NCBI RefSeq assembly: GCF_000380245.2 | Contig: NZ_HG428742.1 | Coordinates: 153,112 to 188,464, forward strand | Source of the DNA: Bacillus massiliigorillae | GTDB taxonomy: Bacteria; Bacillota; Bacilli; Bacillales; DSM-1321 | Direction of reading: 5' to 3' | Length of the DNA stretch: 35,353 bases | Shown here: positions 24,224 to 32,800 of the stretch, piece after piece | Layout: every line of letters begins with the position of its first letter | Position numbering within the stretch: position 1 is the first letter of the stretch | Notes under the pieces: model-generated | What the model was told of the DNA's origin: nothing | Seen by the model: only the letters and a program-made list of their open reading frames with translations | Database searches by the model: none | Program-made: the position numbers and the translations under genes

Positions 24224-24427
24224 ATTTCAACACTTCCTTTTGATAAGTTCATATTTATCAAGCTAACTAAATAACTGATTAGAGGAATGAAAGAAACTAT
24301 CCTCCACCTGCTTCATAAGGCTTCTCGCTTCTTTTTCATAAATATTACATAATTATCTAATGATTGTAAAACTTGAACTTAATTAGCCATAAATGAAAAA
24401 CATGTACGAAGTAACTTAAAATCATAA

Positions 24428-24475
24428 AGAGGCGCCCTGAAAGTGATTGAGAATCACTTTTCAGGACGCCTCTTT
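24428..24475 (-). terminator. Long hairpin terminator of the MutS2-like gene
   Basis: AGAGGCG pairs with CGCCTCT and the stem continues through CCTGAAAGTGATT/AATCACTTTTCAGG, about 20 bp in all. T-rich sequence follows on both strands. Confidence 0.85.
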
Positions 24476-24551
24476 TACGTTTTAATTTTTAATATTTAAG
24501 GAGATTGAACAAAAATCCAGCGATTATAGTTTCCTTATACATATAATTTTT

Positions 24552-26450
24552 CTATTTTTTATTTCTAATCTCTTTCTGAACTTTTCGTAACGCCTTTTTC
24601 GAACCTCGTTCTAAATCATGCTGTAGCTTTCTCTCTTGGAAGCTCGTAAACAACGTACTTAAATCATAACCCTCAGGGTATAGTTGCGTTGCTTTAATAT
24701 CAAGCTGTATTCGTTTCATGTTCACTTCAATCATTTCATTTTTGTAAAATAGCGTAACATTATTGAATTTATCTAGCGGCTTATATACAATCGCATAATC
24801 ATCCTGCTCGATTAATTTCACTCGATCGCCTATTTCGTAATTGTATCGTTCTGATTGCTGAACTTCTTCTTTCATCGATTTTTTAATTTTACTTTCTTTT
24901 ACAGCATCCAAATTATACTCTTTGTTTTCGATATATTGTTGAGCACGTTTCAGAACATGTTCACGAATATTCATTTTGCGAGATATCCAAAGTGCATTAC
25001 TATCTCCTGATTTACCAATCAATAACTTATACATTGGCTTCAATTCTTCACTGTTAAATAGCATGGCTGCATTCATGAAGTCATCATGCATTTCGGAGTA
25101 TCTTTTGATTTCTCCATAGTGAGTTGTCGCAACAGTGATACATCCCATATGATAAAACTCTTCTAAAATAGCGATAGCTAATGCAGCACCTTCATTCGGT
25201 TCAGTCCCGCTTCCGATTTCATCAAATAACAGTAAAGTATTATTATTAGAGGCACTCATAATGTCTGAAATGTTCTTCATATGAGATGAAAAGGTACTCA
25301 GTGCGTTTTCTAAGCTTTGATTATCACCAATATCAACAAATACATTGTCAAAAATCGCAATTTCAGTCCCTGCTTTCGCCATAATATGAAATCCTGACAT
25401 AACAGCTAACGTTAATATACCTATCGTCTTTAATACGACCGTTTTTCCACCCGCATTTGGACCTGTAATAATTAAACTTCGATAATCCTGACCAATTTCA
25501 AAATCAAGCGGCACAATATTTCCTTCTAATAAAGGATGCTTACTGCTTACTAAACGAATATAGCCATGATTATTAATCTTTGGTTCAACCGCATCGCTGC
25601 TCTTACTATATTTTGCTTTTGCAAAAATCATGTCGTACTGACTAATGCATTCAATATTGATACGGATTGCATGAATTGCTTCATAAATCGTTCCCGTTAA
25701 TGTCGCTAATATTTGATATTCCTCAACCGATTCTTCTGATTTCAAACATGCTAATTCTACATTAAGCTTTGAAACTGCGGCTGGCTCCATAAACACCGTT
25801 GAACCCTTGGAAGATGTCTCAACAATTGTTCCCGCAACATGATTTTTAAATGAAGCCTTAATAGGAATCGTAAAGCGATCATCTTTCTTGCTAATATAAA
25901 ATTCTTGTATATACTCTTTATTCGCTCCGCTTTTCAAAAACTTATTCAGTCTTTCTTCAATCTTCTCTTCTGTTTTCGCAATATGACTTCGAATTCGTTT
26001 CAATTCTCTACTTGCTTCTGAATCTACTCGGCTCCCTTTAATCGCAAATAAGATATTCTCTTCAATGTCTCGAAATTCAGTCATGGAAAGTGCATATGCA
26101 AACAGTACAGGAGCAAAAAATTCTTTATCGCTCATAAACTTTTTAATTCTTCGACAACCTCTTAAAAAGTCAGAGACAGCGATTAATTCTGCTGGGGTTA
26201 ATATCATTCCTTTTTCTATTTTTTCAATATGGCTCGTAATATTAGATATTCCTGTTAAAGGCAAATGTTTTTCCGCATCCAAAAGCTTTCGAGCTTCACT
26301 CGTTTCATTCAAGCGATTTCTAACTACTTTTATATTCGAACTTGGCTGTAATGTGTCTAGTAATGCTTTACCTAAGCCACTTACACAATGGCTTTTCACT
26401 TTATCTTTTAATTCATTGTATTGTAATTTATCAAAGGTCATTGTATTCAT
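24552..26450 (-). CDS. Short MutS2-like ATPase lacking the Smr domain
   Basis: 632 residues from the Met at 26450; the ATG at 26465 overlaps the GAGG ribosome binding site. The core and lever region (1-300) contains the MutS2-type clamp (DRFTIPIKASFKNHVAGTIVETSSKGSTVFMEP). The ATPase has Walker A GPNAGGKTVVLKTIG near 330, NQSLENALSTFSSHMKNI, Walker B LLLFDEIGSGTEPNEGAALA and TTHYGEIKRY. A KOW-like beta segment (YEIGDRVKLIEQDDYAIVYK) follows. The protein ends in a basic tail (KKALRKVQKEIRNKK) with no Smr nuclease domain; full-length MutS2 of Bacillus is about 785 residues. It may act in ribosome collision or recombination control, like MutS2, but without the Smr function. A candidate structured RNA and an attenuator-like hairpin precede it. 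Confidence 0.88.
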   Translation of the reverse strand: MNTMTFDKLQYNELKDKVKSHCVSGLGKALLDTLQPSSNIKVVRNRLNETSEARKLLDAEKHLPLTGISNITSHIEKIEKGMILTPAELIAVSDFLRGCRRIKKFMSDKEFFAPVLFAYALSMTEFRDIEENILFAIKGSRVDSEASRELKRIRSHIAKTEEKIEERLNKFLKSGANKEYIQEFYISKKDDRFTIPIKASFKNHVAGTIVETSSKGSTVFMEPAAVSKLNVELACLKSEESVEEYQILATLTGTIYEAIHAIRINIECISQYDMIFAKAKYSKSSDAVEPKINNHGYIRLVSSKHPLLEGNIVPLDFEIGQDYRSLIITGPNAGGKTVVLKTIGILTLAVMSGFHIMAKAGTEIAIFDNVFVDIGDNQSLENALSTFSSHMKNISDIMSASNNNTLLLFDEIGSGTEPNEGAALAIAILEEFYHMGCITVATTHYGEIKRYSEMHDDFMNAAMLFNSEELKPMYKLLIGKSGDSNALWISRKMNIREHVLKRAQQYIENKEYNLDAVKESKIKKSMKEEVQQSERYNYEIGDRVKLIEQDDYAIVYKPLDKFNNVTLFYKNEMIEVNMKRIQLDIKATQLYPEGYDLSTLFTSFQERKLQHDLERGSKKALRKVQKEIRNKK

Positions 26451-26466
26451 ATATTCATTCCTCATT

Positions 26467-26541
26467 TCAAAAAATAACCCGCAAGTACCTTTCCTACTTT
26501 GCCAATTTAGAACACTAAAATGGCTAGAAAGCTCCTGCGGG
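26467..26541 (-). terminator. Attenuator-like hairpin before the MutS2-like gene
   Basis: On the - strand CCCGCAGGAGCTTTC pairs with GAAAGGTACTTGCGGG, with an inner GCCATTTTAG/CTAAATTGGC stem, followed by TTATTTTTT. It ends about 10 nt before the GAGG of the gene, so every transcript from upstream must read through it. Confidence 0.6.
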
Positions 26542-26602
26542 CATAAACCTTGTCACAAAACAAGATCGTACATCGAATACACATGTAGAACATAACACTA
26601 AT

Positions 26603-26638
26603 AAAAACAAAAACATGGCAGGACAAACCCCACCATGC
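26603..26638 (-). terminator. Terminator of the candidate structured RNA
   Basis: CATGGTGGG pairs with CCTGCCATG (two G-U pairs), followed on the - strand by TTTTTGTTTTT. Confidence 0.7.
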
Positions 26639-26839
26639 TTTACGTTTTAACATTCTACATGTTAAACGAATATATGGAAAAGGAAGCAGTCTTATAGTAG
26701 GTATTTCATAGCGCTCAATCGCACTATGAAAAAAGGCATTATTAATAAACTGGCATTAACCAGAAATTAAAAACCTTATTCAACTAAATATTAGTTGATA
26801 CCTACTACCGACATACTTCACCACACCTTTTTATATTAT
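26603..26839 (-). ncRNA. Candidate structured RNA with multi-helix junction
   Basis: A promoter upstream and an intrinsic terminator downstream bound about 235 nt with no ORF. A perfect 10-bp closing helix (TAGTAGGTAT at 26695-26704 with ATACCTACTA at 26798-26807) encloses CAACTAA-ATA-TTAGTTG (26781-26797), a CTGG/CCAG hairpin (near 26750-26763) and TTCATAGCGC-TCAATC-GCACTATGAA (26705-26730). I do not recognise it as a known riboswitch. It may be a trans-acting RNA or the regulatory leader of the MutS2-like gene. Confidence 0.5.
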
Positions 26840-26845
26840 GTGATT

Positions 26846-26874
26846 AATGTAACATGAAAGATTATTTCCGTCAA
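26846..26874 (-). promoter_or_regulatory. Promoter of the structured RNA
   Basis: On the - strand TTGACG (26874-26869) and TACATT (26851-26846) are 17 bp apart, with TGT before the -10 box (extended -10). Confidence 0.6.
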
Positions 26875-26895
26875 ACAATAATTGGAAAACATCCT

Positions 26896-28494
26896 TTATG
26901 ATGCCTTAAATACTTGCTCTCCCTTTCTTGTCATATACACATACATCATTATGCAAAGCACTAATAGAACAATGATTACTCCAAGCATAAAGATATACAG
27001 ATTTATGTTTGGCAAAACCATTAACAAAGCAAAAGGAATACCAATACTAAATAATCCTCCAAAAGTGGCAATAAGTGATGCCGCACTTTGCTTCACAACT
27101 GTCACTTCGTTCGTCCAATCAAAATTAGGGAATTTCAAGTTGATAACAATCCCCATAAAAGCAATAAATAAGGTATATACAAGCGGAACAGCAAACAATA
27201 ATATGCCTTCGATAAAGCTTGTTTGTAGCACAAACAATAGCAATATATTGTTGACGAATATAACTGGTACAGTAAGCGTTAAATTCACAGCAATCTTACT
27301 CAAACAAATTGTTTGAACTGCAATGGGAGATGATTGTAAAATCCAAAGATTTTTCCCCTCAAGAGAAATCGAACTCATCGTTGTACATGACAACACAATA
27401 AAAACCGAAACAACAAAAGGGGCAAACTCATTGATATACAACGATAGCTGTGGCATTTTGATCATTTCACTTATTTGCTCTGTGCCCATAAATAAAAGAG
27501 CAATGGTTACTACTGTATAAAGTACAAGTCCAAAAGCAGTATTCAGCACATAAATAGAAGTTGAAAAATATCGCTTTAACTCTTTTCTATATAATGCTTT
27601 AAATGGTGATGATTGAATTTGCTCTGCCATCTGATAACGACCATTTTTTCGTTTCGTCATCAATTGTGTATTGATACTTTTGAATTTCGCTCCAACAATA
27701 ACTACGTATAACATAAACGCACCTATTGATATGCCAATAAACAGGAGCAAGGAAAGCAGACTATACTGACAAACCGCATTCACATACATACCTGTAAGAG
27801 GATACAATGTATTAACTTGTTCCATTAAAGCTAAACTCATATTCGTAAGATCCTCTACACCACCGTTCACATTCATCATTCCGCCCATAAAAATGAGCAA
27901 AACAGCAAATGTCATCGCTAGATTAAGAAAGTTCGCATACTTAAATCGAGCAGAAATTATCATGATTACCGAGCCAATTATGGTTGCTGCAATGATTGGT
28001 AATAACGGAATAAAAAGCAACGTTACGATAAACAGCACATAGAAAAGTGGACCAGGTACCACCTTCATAGCATACACAACGCCTGCAGGAATCATTAGTA
28101 ATAATGAAAACACCAAGTTCATCACATAAAGCATTAGCACTCTGCTTGCCACTACCATACTCGTTTTGATTGGTAGCGACATTACAATATCATAATCTCT
28201 AAAACCGAATAGGATGCCATTCACTTTATAGATTGTGACCATAAAGGTCATTAGGCTAGTTGCAGCCATCATAATAGCTAGCAAAAGCTCCATCTTTCCA
28301 ATCTTTTCAAACATAGATGCCATTGAATAGCTGTAAAAAAACGAAATGACAAACATATAAACAATAAGCGCAATAATGCCAATAAAAATAGCCATCCATT
28401 TTCGTTTTTCCTTTGGATTCTTTGCGTGCAATGCTTTATTAAGCCCAAAAAACTGTAGTAATTGTACCTTTAGCAAATACCATACTTTATTCAT
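26896..28494 (-). CDS. ABC exporter membrane subunit
   Basis: 532 residues from the Met at 28494; its ATG overlaps the end of the ATPase gene by 8 nt (ATGAATAA). It has about twelve hydrophobic segments, a cytosolic basic loop (MTKRKNGRYQMAEQIQSSPFKALYRKELKRYF) between the two halves, and short connecting loops. It is a large ABC-2-type permease, of the kind often annotated as a putative ABC exporter, and forms a transporter with the ATPase at 28487-29203. The substrate is unknown. The gene ends 20 nt before a 445-bp stretch that contains the structured RNA and the attenuator hairpin. Confidence 0.83.
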   Translation of the reverse strand: MNKVWYLLKVQLLQFFGLNKALHAKNPKEKRKWMAIFIGIIALIVYMFVISFFYSYSMASMFEKIGKMELLLAIMMAATSLMTFMVTIYKVNGILFGFRDYDIVMSLPIKTSMVVASRVLMLYVMNLVFSLLLMIPAGVVYAMKVVPGPLFYVLFIVTLLFIPLLPIIAATIIGSVIMIISARFKYANFLNLAMTFAVLLIFMGGMMNVNGGVEDLTNMSLALMEQVNTLYPLTGMYVNAVCQYSLLSLLLFIGISIGAFMLYVVIVGAKFKSINTQLMTKRKNGRYQMAEQIQSSPFKALYRKELKRYFSTSIYVLNTAFGLVLYTVVTIALLFMGTEQISEMIKMPQLSLYINEFAPFVVSVFIVLSCTTMSSISLEGKNLWILQSSPIAVQTICLSKIAVNLTLTVPVIFVNNILLLFVLQTSFIEGILLFAVPLVYTLFIAFMGIVINLKFPNFDWTNEVTVVKQSAASLIATFGGLFSIGIPFALLMVLPNINLYIFMLGVIIVLLVLCIMMYVYMTRKGEQVFKAS

Positions 28495-29203
28495 TTCGAA
28501 CCAACTCCAAGAACACGTCTTCAAGACTACTAGTGCCTTTCACCGTTGCAGTCTCGCCACTCATCATTAATCGTCCAGCTTTTATAATAGCGATTTTATT
28601 ACATAGCTTTTCAGCCACTTCAAGAACATGTGTGGAAAAAAAGATGGAACCTCCATTTGCACAAAAATCCTTCATAATTTCCTTCAATGTATGCGCTGCT
28701 TTTGGATCTAAACCAACAAAAGGCTCATCTAGAATGAGTAGCTTCGGCTTATGAATAAGTGCCGATATAATTGCTAACTTTTGCTTCATACCATGTGAAT
28801 AAGATGAAATTAAATCGCCCAGTCTGTCCATAATTTCAAATTCATTCGCATATTGACTAATCAATCTTTCACGTTGAGATTGACTAACTCCAAATAAGTC
28901 TCCAATAAAATTAATATATTGAATACCTGTCAAATGCTCATATAAATCCGGATTATCTGGGATATAAGCCATCATCTGCTTACAAGCAACGGCATTATCT
29001 TTAATAGAGAGATTATTGATTTTTATTTCACCTTCTTCAAAATCCAAAATCCCTACAATTGCTTTAATAGTAGTTGTTTTACCCGCTCCATTGTGACCAA
29101 TAAAACCATATAAATCTCCGGCTTCTACCTTCAGATTTAAATCTTCTACAACTTTTTTATCACCTTTAAAACTCTTTGAAAAATGGTTTATTTCTAACAT
29201 CAT
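28487..29203 (-). CDS. ABC transporter ATP-binding protein
   Basis: A 238-residue ATPase with Walker A GHNGAGKTT near residue 36, Q-loop MAYIPDNPDLYEHLTG, signature SYSHGMKQKLAI near 135, Walker B LLILDEPFVGLDP and the switch FFSTHVLEVAEKLC. It resembles the DRA/EcsA group of exporter ATPases. GGAGG lies 5 or 8 nt before two adjacent ATG codons, so the first or second Met could be the start. It is co-translated with the membrane subunit and provides ATP-driven transport. Confidence 0.92.
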   Translation of the reverse strand: MMLEINHFSKSFKGDKKVVEDLNLKVEAGDLYGFIGHNGAGKTTTIKAIVGILDFEEGEIKINNLSIKDNAVACKQMMAYIPDNPDLYEHLTGIQYINFIGDLFGVSQSQRERLISQYANEFEIMDRLGDLISSYSHGMKQKLAIISALIHKPKLLILDEPFVGLDPKAAHTLKEIMKDFCANGGSIFFSTHVLEVAEKLCNKIAIIKAGRLMMSGETATVKGTSSLEDVFLELVRNE

Positions 29204-29261
29204 AGTCCCTCCTTTTTAGTAGGCTTACAGATAGTACGATTGTCATGATCATATCGTTCAT

Positions 29262-29310
29262 TTTTTTTAAAAAATAAAAAGGATGATAACTAAAATTAGC
29301 CTTCATCCTT
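29262..29310 (-). terminator. Orphan terminator-like hairpin
   Basis: AAGGATGA pairs with TTCATCCTT with an inner TAA...TAG element; on the - strand it ends in TTTTTATTTTTTTT. No recognised gene lies upstream on the - strand, so it may end an unannotated transcript from 29311-29800. Confidence 0.5.
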
Positions 29311-29335
29311 CTCATTTACTAACAGTATTATTAAT

Positions 29336-29647
29336 GTGATTCCTTATAATGAACCAGATTATCCTTCACTAGTAATATCATTTAGGAATATAGATGATTT
29401 CGCTATCAGGAAAGGTCATTCCTACAATACTGAACTCCATAATCTGCGAGGAGATTCACCTCTCGATATTATTCATGGAAGGAAAACGCCTAAACCGAAG
29501 ACATACTCTTCAGAGAATCCAACACTACTCAGCGTAAGACCAGTGGCAGTTGTTATAGATTTATCCAATAGGTATCACACGTTTATTTGTTCACAGTTTG
29601 GTCACAAACATGTGTGGTATAGACCATTATTTAAAAATAGTGTTTAA
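29336..29647 (+). CDS. Unrecognised 103-codon ORF, possibly a remnant
   Basis: The open frame has no ribosome binding site before its ATG and no family motif I recognise. It is Ser-, Pro- and Tyr-rich and ends QFGHKHVWYRPLFKNSV. The stretch 29204-29843 is otherwise gene-free, and codon use is not convincingly Bacillus-like. It may be noise or a decayed gene; the orphan terminator at 29262-29310 points to the opposite strand instead. Confidence 0.2.
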   Translation: MIPYNEPDYPSLVISFRNIDDFAIRKGHSYNTELHNLRGDSPLDIIHGRKTPKPKTYSSENPTLLSVRPVAVVIDLSNRYHTFICSQFGHKHVWYRPLFKNSV

Positions 29648-29755
29648 AAAATTATTCTGATACATTAATATAAAAATTGTGATTTGTTGAACATGTTATT
29701 CGATTGAGATTTTTACCTTACTTTTTTATTTTAGAGGTAAATTCCTCCCTTATAT

Positions 29756-29769
29756 TGTAAGCGATTGCA
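29756..29769. promoter_or_regulatory. Catabolite-responsive element (cre) candidate
   Basis: TGTAAGCGATTGCA matches the CcpA consensus TGWAANCGNTNWCA at all fixed positions but one. It lies 75 bp upstream of the GH84 gene, near a weak TATATT box at 29751-29756, and would repress the gene on preferred sugars. Confidence 0.6.
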
Positions 29770-29843
29770 TAGTGGGTAAATAAGATAGAAAAACATGTAA
29801 TTCATTCACGCCAAACTACTTTTAATTGAAAAGGAGAAATTAC

Positions 29844-32800
29844 ATGCATTTATCTAGAAAAAAGCCTAAAGCTTTATTAGCACTAATAATGTCTTTGGTC
29901 ATGTTAGTTTCATTACTACCAACTAGCTTTATTGCACACGCAGAAGAAAGCAACAAAGAAACTAGTAAAAAAGTTAGTAATGCAGGAAAAGATAGTAAAG
30001 ATTACGAAATCTATCCGATTCCTCAAAGCATTGTTTACAAAGAAGGAAACCTTAACTTAGGTTCAAATGTAAACGTTGTCTTTGAAAGTGGCTTAGATGA
30101 AGCTACAAAAAACCGTTTAATCGAAGTTTTAGCAATTAAAAATATTAATCATACAGTAGGGACAGAAATTCAAGAAGGAAAAACAAACGTAATCGTTGGG
30201 ATTAACAACTCAGGCGAATTCGTTGATACATACTTCAATACAAAAGGATTAGATGATGAGGCTCATTTTGCAAAAAACGATGCTCATATCGTATCTGTTG
30301 ATAACAATGTAATCGCTGTCTTAGGGAAAGATACAGATTCTGCTTTCTACGGGATTACAACGTTAAAAATGATTTTTAAACAATTAGAAGATTCTCAAGT
30401 TAGAAATCTACTAATTAAAGATTATTCAGATGGTCTATGGCGCGGATTTATCGAAGGATACTATGGTATTCCTTGGAGCAATGAAAACCGTATGAGCTTA
30501 ATGGAATTTGGTGGAGACTTTAAGATGAATGCTTACGTCTTCGCACCAAAAGATGATGAGTATCACAGCATTAAATGGAGAGAACCATACCCAGCTGAAA
30601 AATTAGCCGAAATTAAAGAAATGGTTGAAGTCGGAGCTGCTTCAAAGAGCAAATTCCTTTGGACAATTCACCCATTCTTACACAATGCAATCAAATTTGA
30701 TGATGAAGCAACATATCAAAAAGATTTAGCAACAATCATTACAAAGTTCGAGCAGTTATATGATGTTGGTGTACGTCAATTTGGTGTACTTACGGATGAT
30801 GCTGTAGAAGGCGAAGCAAAAGACCAAGTACGATTAATGAAGGATTTAGAAAAGTGGCGCCTAGAAAAAGGCGATGTATATAGCTTCCTTTTCGTTCCTA
30901 AGGTATATACAAAAGAGTCTGCAGGTAACAACGTTAAAAACGAATACTTAAACACAATCGGACAAATGCCTGAATCTGTTGAGATTTTATGGACAGGTGA
31001 CGTTATTCTTGGAAATGTAAATAAACCAACATTCGATTTCTTTAAAGAAGCAGTTGGCCGTGAACCATTCATGTGGTTAAACTGGCCAGTAAATGATATT
31101 AACAGTAAGCGTTTACTAATGGGTAAAGCTGAAATGTTAGATCCAAAGGTTTCAAACTTCCGTGGTATTGTAACAAACCCAATGCAAGAAGCTCAAGCTT
31201 CAAAAGTAGCTTTATTCGCAATCGCTGACTATGGTTGGAATAGAGCAGATTTCGATATGGACAAGAGTTGGGAAGATTCTTTCAAGTACATTGAGCCAGA
31301 TGCATCAGAAGAGTTACACACATTTGCTAAGCATATGAGTGATCCAACTCCTCACTATCATGGTCTAGCTTTAGAAGAGTCTGAAGAATTAGCTCCATAT
31401 ATCGAAGAGTTCACAAAGAATTTATTTGCTGGAAAGTCTATTATCGAAGATAGCAAGGTCCTTCTAGCTGAATATCAAGAGATTTTAGATGCGACAAATA
31501 ACTTCGCAAAAAAATCTAAAAATGAACTATTAGTAAAAGAAATTAAAGGTTGGGTTGATTCTTTAAGAGACGTAGCTGAATCAACAATTGCCTATATCAA
31601 TGCAGCTGTTGCTATTGAACAAGGTAATTATAATGCTGCAATGCAGCTCTATGTTAAAGGTCAAGATGAGTATACGGCTTCAAGATCTCATAGAATTCCA
31701 GCAATCAATAATGGTCAAATCAGACCAGAACCAGGCGCAAAATATTTAGTACCATTCGTAAATGATTTAGCAAGATTAGTAGGCGAAAAGTATACGAAAG
31801 CAGTTAATCCAGATACGGATAAATTAGTACTTCGCCCTTACACAAACATGGGTCCTAAATTCTATTGGGGACATGTTCAAAATATCGTAGATGGCGGTAC
31901 AGATCGTTTATCAACAATGTGGATTAGCCGTGGTTATAAAGCAGACGATTATGTTGCAGTAGAATTAAGTGAAGTAACAGACGTTAAACGTATTATTTTC
32001 GAACAAGGTGAGCCAGGTGCTGGTGATGCATTTAACTATGTTAAATTCCAATATTCTATGGACGGCAAGAACTGGAAAGACGTAGATGGAAAAGCATATG
32101 GTCCAAATACGCAAAAAATCGTTGTCGAAGACATCAATGTAAAAGCGAAACATATCAAAGTAATTCCAACAGGTGAAATCAAAGGTAACTGGGTTTCTAT
32201 CCGTGAATTATCAATCAACACAGATGATGCAGAACACATTAAGAGAGATGCCTATACAAACGTTAAAGCAGTAGAAGGAAAGAACGTAGACATCTTCCCA
32301 ACTAACGCAAAACTTGAAGATGTAAAAGGTATTACATTAGCTAAAGATCAATATGTTGGTATCAAGCTAAACAAAATTAAAGAATTAACAGCAATCAATG
32401 CTGATGTTACAAACAAAGATCAATTAACTTTAGAAACATCAATCAATGGTGTTGAATGGACTAAAGTTACAGATGCAACAAAAGCAACAAATGCACGTTA
32501 TGTTCGTTTAATGAACAACACGAAAAATGCAATTACATTTGATGTGAAAAACTTAGAAGTTCAATACTCTGCAAATGATGTGACATTTGAGGTTACACCA
32601 GCTGCTGAAGCTAAGTTTGAAGCAACAAACTTAATCGATGGTAAATTAAATACAACATTCAAACCAGATGCAACAGTTTCAAAATCAGGTTCATTAACTT
32701 ACCGTATTTCTGAGAACACAAAGATTGGCAAAATCAGCATTTCACAAAGTCCAAGCACAATCTCAGAGGCAAAAGTATCTGTACGAAACGCAGATGGCTG

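Noticed and set aside
24314..24378. Short frame upstream of the luciferase-like gene resembling a regulator C-terminus
   Set aside because: Only about 21 codons between stops, with no start signal; chance is the simpler reading.
26882..27316. 144-residue ORF antisense to the ABC permease
   Set aside because: It lies wholly opposite a well-supported membrane gene, lacks a ribosome binding site and has no recognisable motif.
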